From an uncultured bacterium (lineage in GTDB: Bacteria > Cyanobacteriota > Vampirovibrionia > Gastranaerophilales > Gastranaerophilaceae): 7,783 bases of DNA. Both the position numbers and the translations under genes were made by a program. The stretch lies in the NCBI GenBank assembly GCA_900547585.1, contig URHD01000084.1, forward strand, positions 1 to 7,783, given 5' to 3'. Below are positions 5,581 through 7,783 of the stretch, piece after piece (the first letter of the stretch is position 1; every line of letters begins with the position of its first letter). The notes under the pieces are model-generated. The model saw only the letters and a list, made by a program, of their open reading frames with translations, was not told the origin of the DNA and searched no databases.

Positions 5581-5604
5581 ATCGGTATTTTAGGATTTTT
5601 ATTT

Positions 5605-5636
5605 AAAAAAAGAGTTCTTCAAGAGCTCTTTTTTTT
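5605..5636 (+). terminator. Rho-independent terminator after the omega-like gene
   Basis: Stem GAGTTCT (5612-5618) pairs with AGAGCTC (5622-5628, one G-T wobble) around a TCA loop. Seven A precede it and eight T follow. It starts 24 bp after the stop codon and is AT-symmetric, so it may also end leftward transcripts. Confidence 0.9.
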
Positions 5637-5657
5637 GTTGTTTGATGTGGGGGGATC

Positions 5658-5734
5658 AGCAGTGAAAGATATTACTTTTTCTAGCTCGATTCGCTTCGCT
5701 CATATGTATCGAAAAAGCAATATCTTTCACTGCT
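5658..5734. repeat. Long hairpin repeat A (24-bp arms, one mismatch)
   Basis: The left arm (5658-5681) begins AGCAGTGAAAGATATT. The right arm (5711-5734) is its reverse complement in 23 of 24 positions. The 29-nt loop (5682-5710) reads on the minus strand as GATA, then GAGCGAAGCGAATCGAGC. It lacks a T-run, so it is not a simple terminator. The single mismatch (A opposite C) would be a G-T wobble in the opposite-strand RNA. It resembles a dispersed palindromic (REP/MITE-like) element and lies between two convergent genes. Confidence 0.8.
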
Positions 5735-5777
5735 AACTTTTATGAATTTTTTCCGGTTATTATTCTGGCATCCCTAG

Positions 5778-5900
5778 GGCGCAGGCGAAGATTTGACTTT
5801 GGAGTGACTATGGAGGAGGGCTCAAAAATGCCAGCACAACACATCTTACACGGCGTGCCCGGGGGAATCGGAACGGAAAAGTCAAATCTTCGCCTGCGCC
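5778..5900. mobile_element. MITE-like element with 23-bp perfect terminal inverted repeats
   Basis: Left repeat 5778-5800 (starts GGCGCAGGCGAAGATT, ends GACTTT) is the exact reverse complement of right repeat 5878-5900. A 77-bp interior lies between, for 123 bp in total. The element is GC-richer than its surroundings. TA dinucleotides lie 1-2 bp outside each end (5775-5776 and 5903-5904), compatible with a TA target duplication, but this is not proof. It ends 18 bp before the stop codon of the glycosyltransferase gene. It has no transposase. A long RNA hairpin used as a convergent terminator or structured RNA is the alternative. Confidence 0.65.
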
Positions 5901-5938
5901 AGTATCTGCACCTGATTTTCAATGCGTTTTCTTTTTAA
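5828..5938 (+). CDS. Possible 36-aa mini-ORF starting inside the inverted-repeat element
   Basis: ATG 5828 opens a 36-codon frame (MPAQHILHGVPGGIGTEK, then through the right repeat to TAA at 5936-5938). It is preceded by GGAGGAGGG (5812-5820) with a 7-nt spacer, an exceptionally strong ribosome-binding sequence. The last 20 bases overlap the 3' end of the opposite-strand glycosyltransferase gene. The Gly/Pro-rich start and the partly repeat-encoded C-terminus match no family I know. It may be the remnant of a transposon gene start or chance. A longer in-frame start at 5810 overlaps the ribosome-binding sequence. Confidence 0.2.
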   Translation: MPAQHILHGVPGGIGTEKSNLRLRQYLHLIFNAFSF

Positions 5939-7673
5939 AAAGAAAATATTTCACCTTTCCATCTAAATAAAAGACCGGCGTGTATTCTTCATTGATAAAA
6001 TCACAGATTTTTCCCGCATAGCTGCAAAAATCTGCCACATTGAAGCATACATAAGGCATCGTATTTAATAGAAAATAATTCGGCGGCTCATTTTTAAGGT
6101 CGTTGAGGATATTTTCTTCTCCGAAAAGCTCCACATTCGGCGGAATCAGGTAGTAATATTTTTCATGCGTCGGGCGCTCTGTTAAAAAGTTTATTATTGA
6201 AGATTCGGGAACAGAAAGGATTTGAGCATCTTCTGGTGTGTTTTTTTCAATGTAATTCACGAGCTCCTGCATATAGCGCAGCTCTTTTTTCACATAAATC
6301 GTGCCCCTTTGCGTCGTGACCGGATAACGATGAAAAATCGTATGCTTTATAAAAAGGTCTGTAAAATACAAAATTGAAAAAATCGCCAGAATTGTTGCTA
6401 ATACTGCATTCCAGATGTTTTTGTCTATTTTTTTGCTGATTTTGCACAGATAATTTGAACAAAAAATAACAAACGGCACGCTCAAAGCTGCTGCGGGGAA
6501 TGTTCCGTAACATTCCAGCTGAATGCTCGCAATTCCCTTGACCGAAACCGCTATTGCCGAAGCCAGCAGGAAGATATACATAATATCTTCTGTTTTAATT
6601 TCCTTTTTTTGGTAGATTTTTCTTCCCAAAAAGACGCAAAATCCTGCAAAAATCGCGATACAAGTTATTCCCAGCCAATCGAAAATTACAGGCTGCTGTG
6701 CCTTGAACATATTAAAAATAACAGCACAAAAAATCACTATAAAACCGGTGTAAAACGAATAAAATAGCATTTTTTGCCCTGTTTTTGCTTTAAGGTAATT
6801 TAATCCGTATAAAACAGCGGAAAGCGGCAGAAGAACGGCAAAAAGTTTTAAAAAATCAATAATTGAAAATTTTACAAAAAAGTTGTTGTAATAAAGCCCG
6901 TATCTTACATAAAGATTTTGAAAAGAGGGGGTTTGTGCTAGATTGTGCGCGAGTTTTCCCGCCTCCAGAAGATTATTTATGCCCGCACCCTGCAATATTA
7001 GAACAAATGTCGAAATAACGGGAATTACGAAGAAAGAAACGGCTGCGGCAAGTTTTGATTTTAGATTTATCCTTAAAAAAGGCAAAATCACAAAAAGCAG
7101 CGCAAAATAAGGCACATGCTCTATTTTGTTCCCGAATGAAAAACCGGCAAACAAAAATGCCAGACACAAAAACAGGCTTTTTCGTTCTTTAATAAACGCA
7201 AGAAACGCCCCTGCTGACAAAAAATATCCGGCGAGTGCATAAACCGCTGCATAAGCGTACGGAAAGGAAAAATTGTGCAGTACTTTGCCGAAAACACAGG
7301 TCGGAAGCATTAAAAGCGCAAGAAAAAAGGCGATTGCGTTGTTTGTAAAGTATTTTGTTATGTAAAACATTGATGAAACTATTAAAATCGACGAAAAAAG
7401 CCCCAGAAAATAGAGCGTTGACAGCTTTGTGCCAAAAATCATAAACGCCAGCGCATTAATCTGGTAAGAAACAGCCCCGTAAACATTGAACAGGTCTTTG
7501 AAAAGCACCTTGCCCTCAAGCATTTGCCAGGGCAGCACGGCTTCCCTCCCGATATCGATAATAAATGAATCGCTTTTAGCATACGTAATTATAAAAAGCA
7601 GAATAGTTATCAAAATCAATCCTGAAAGCTCTTTCAGACTGTATTTTTGCGTAAACTCTTTAAATTTGTCCAT
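5919..7673 (-). CDS. GT-C fold membrane glycosyltransferase (PMT/GT39-like)
   Basis: This 584-residue polytopic inner-membrane protein has about 13 hydrophobic segments: near 15-31, 72-107 (two), 112-130, 137-160, 166-178, 186-228 (two), 272-292, 303-321, 332-350, 363-382, 390-410 and 420-442. The first extracytoplasmic loop has DIGREAVLPWQMLEGKVLFK followed by DLFNVYG. This D-x-GRE...W-x-x-x-EG...Y-R/K-D arrangement is typical of GT-C enzymes of the PMT/ArnT-like superfamily, which use polyprenyl-phosphate sugars outside the membrane. A soluble C-terminal domain (about 443-584, rich in Tyr/Phe) is probably periplasmic. The likely role is sugar transfer to a glycan, lipid or protein; substrate unknown. 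ATG at 7671-7673 has a GGTGA ribosome-binding sequence, and a TATAAT -10 (7711-7716) lies about 38 bp upstream. No operon partner is visible in the window. Confidence 0.82.
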   Translation of the reverse strand: MDKFKEFTQKYSLKELSGLILITILLFIITYAKSDSFIIDIGREAVLPWQMLEGKVLFKDLFNVYGAVSYQINALAFMIFGTKLSTLYFLGLFSSILIVSSMFYITKYFTNNAIAFFLALLMLPTCVFGKVLHNFSFPYAYAAVYALAGYFLSAGAFLAFIKERKSLFLCLAFLFAGFSFGNKIEHVPYFALLFVILPFLRINLKSKLAAAVSFFVIPVISTFVLILQGAGINNLLEAGKLAHNLAQTPSFQNLYVRYGLYYNNFFVKFSIIDFLKLFAVLLPLSAVLYGLNYLKAKTGQKMLFYSFYTGFIVIFCAVIFNMFKAQQPVIFDWLGITCIAIFAGFCVFLGRKIYQKKEIKTEDIMYIFLLASAIAVSVKGIASIQLECYGTFPAAALSVPFVIFCSNYLCKISKKIDKNIWNAVLATILAIFSILYFTDLFIKHTIFHRYPVTTQRGTIYVKKELRYMQELVNYIEKNTPEDAQILSVPESSIINFLTERPTHEKYYYLIPPNVELFGEENILNDLKNEPPNYFLLNTMPYVCFNVADFCSYAGKICDFINEEYTPVFYLDGKVKYFLFKKKTH

Positions 7674-7710
7674 AAATCACCGTTTATTCTTGTTTGTAAA
7701 ACTGATTTTG

Positions 7711-7716
7711 ATTATA
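7711..7716 (-). promoter_or_regulatory. -10 box of the glycosyltransferase gene
   Basis: The minus strand reads TATAAT here, a perfect -10, with a predicted start near 7704 and a 5' leader of about 30 nt. The -35 position (about 7733-7740, TTCTCG/TTTCTC) is poor and reaches the edge of hairpin B, so expression could depend on an activator or on that element. Confidence 0.55.
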
Positions 7717-7737
7717 CTATGAATAAGAATGTCCGAG

Positions 7738-7780
7738 AAAAATTCGTGATAAGGAACGAAGTGACGTGAACGAATTTTTT
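7738..7780. repeat. Hairpin repeat B at the right edge (may be truncated)
   Basis: AAAAATTCGT (7738-7747) pairs with ACGAATTTTT (7770-7779) plus one G-T wobble (7737/7780). The 22-nt loop reads GATAAGGAACGAAGTGACG. It shares the GATA start and the (G)A(G/A)CGAAG(C/T)GA core with the minus-strand loop of hairpin A. The window ends 3 bp beyond, so outer parts of the stem cannot be judged. Confidence 0.6.
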
Positions 7781-7783
7781 GAG

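Noticed and set aside
5740..5922. 60-codon minus-strand frame in the inverted-repeat region
   Set aside because: It is an Arg/Pro-rich translation of the GC-rich repeat arms with no ribosome-binding site or recognisable domain.

Overview
The window looks like a chromosomal segment from a bacterium related to the non-photosynthetic sister lineage of Cyanobacteria (Melainabacteria/Vampirovibrionia, Gastranaerophilales type). This is inferred from three things. There is a prepilin of the 'FTLAEVLVTLMIIGVIAAMTIPSLMQ' style. The omega-like RNA polymerase subunit has a C-terminus resembling cyanobacterial omega. The tRNA-Asn has a cyanobacterial-like body. No rRNA or other firm phylogenetic marker is present, so the assignment is tentative.

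Layout. 1-253 (-) is the N-terminal part of a type IV prepilin-like protein that runs off the left edge. 263-2632 (+) is a complete mutS2, divergent from the pilin with only 9 bp between the start codons. 2641-2703 (-) is a 20-codon ORF with a strong Shine-Dalgarno sequence. 2886-2960 is tRNA-Asn(GUU) with its own promoter and terminator. 3152-3436 (+) is a HigA/XRE-type antitoxin-like regulator behind a promoter whose spacer and -10 are covered by a nearly perfect 26-bp palindrome. 3508-3843 and 3991-4344 (both -) are two more XRE-type regulators. 4450-4908 (+) is an exported thermonuclease-family protein. 5034-5104 is tRNA-Gln(CUG) with its own promoter and terminator. 5338-5580 (+) is a probable rpoZ with a terminator. 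5637-5918 contains no convincing gene but holds two large inverted-repeat structures. 5919-7673 (-) is a multi-membrane-spanning GT-C (PMT/GT39-like) glycosyltransferase. A third hairpin lies just upstream of it at the right edge.

The genes do not form one pathway. mutS2, the tRNAs, rpoZ and the glycosyltransferase look like ordinary chromosomal genes. The stretch of about 2 kb between the two tRNAs is clearly more AT-rich by eye. It carries three small DNA-binding regulators and a secreted nuclease, which suggests a decayed or cargo-type acquired segment, although no integrase, transposase or att duplication is visible. The most unusual non-coding content is the set of hairpin repeats at 5658-5734, 5778-5900 and 7738-7780. 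Two of them share a loop motif, and the middle one has the architecture of a miniature inverted-repeat element.
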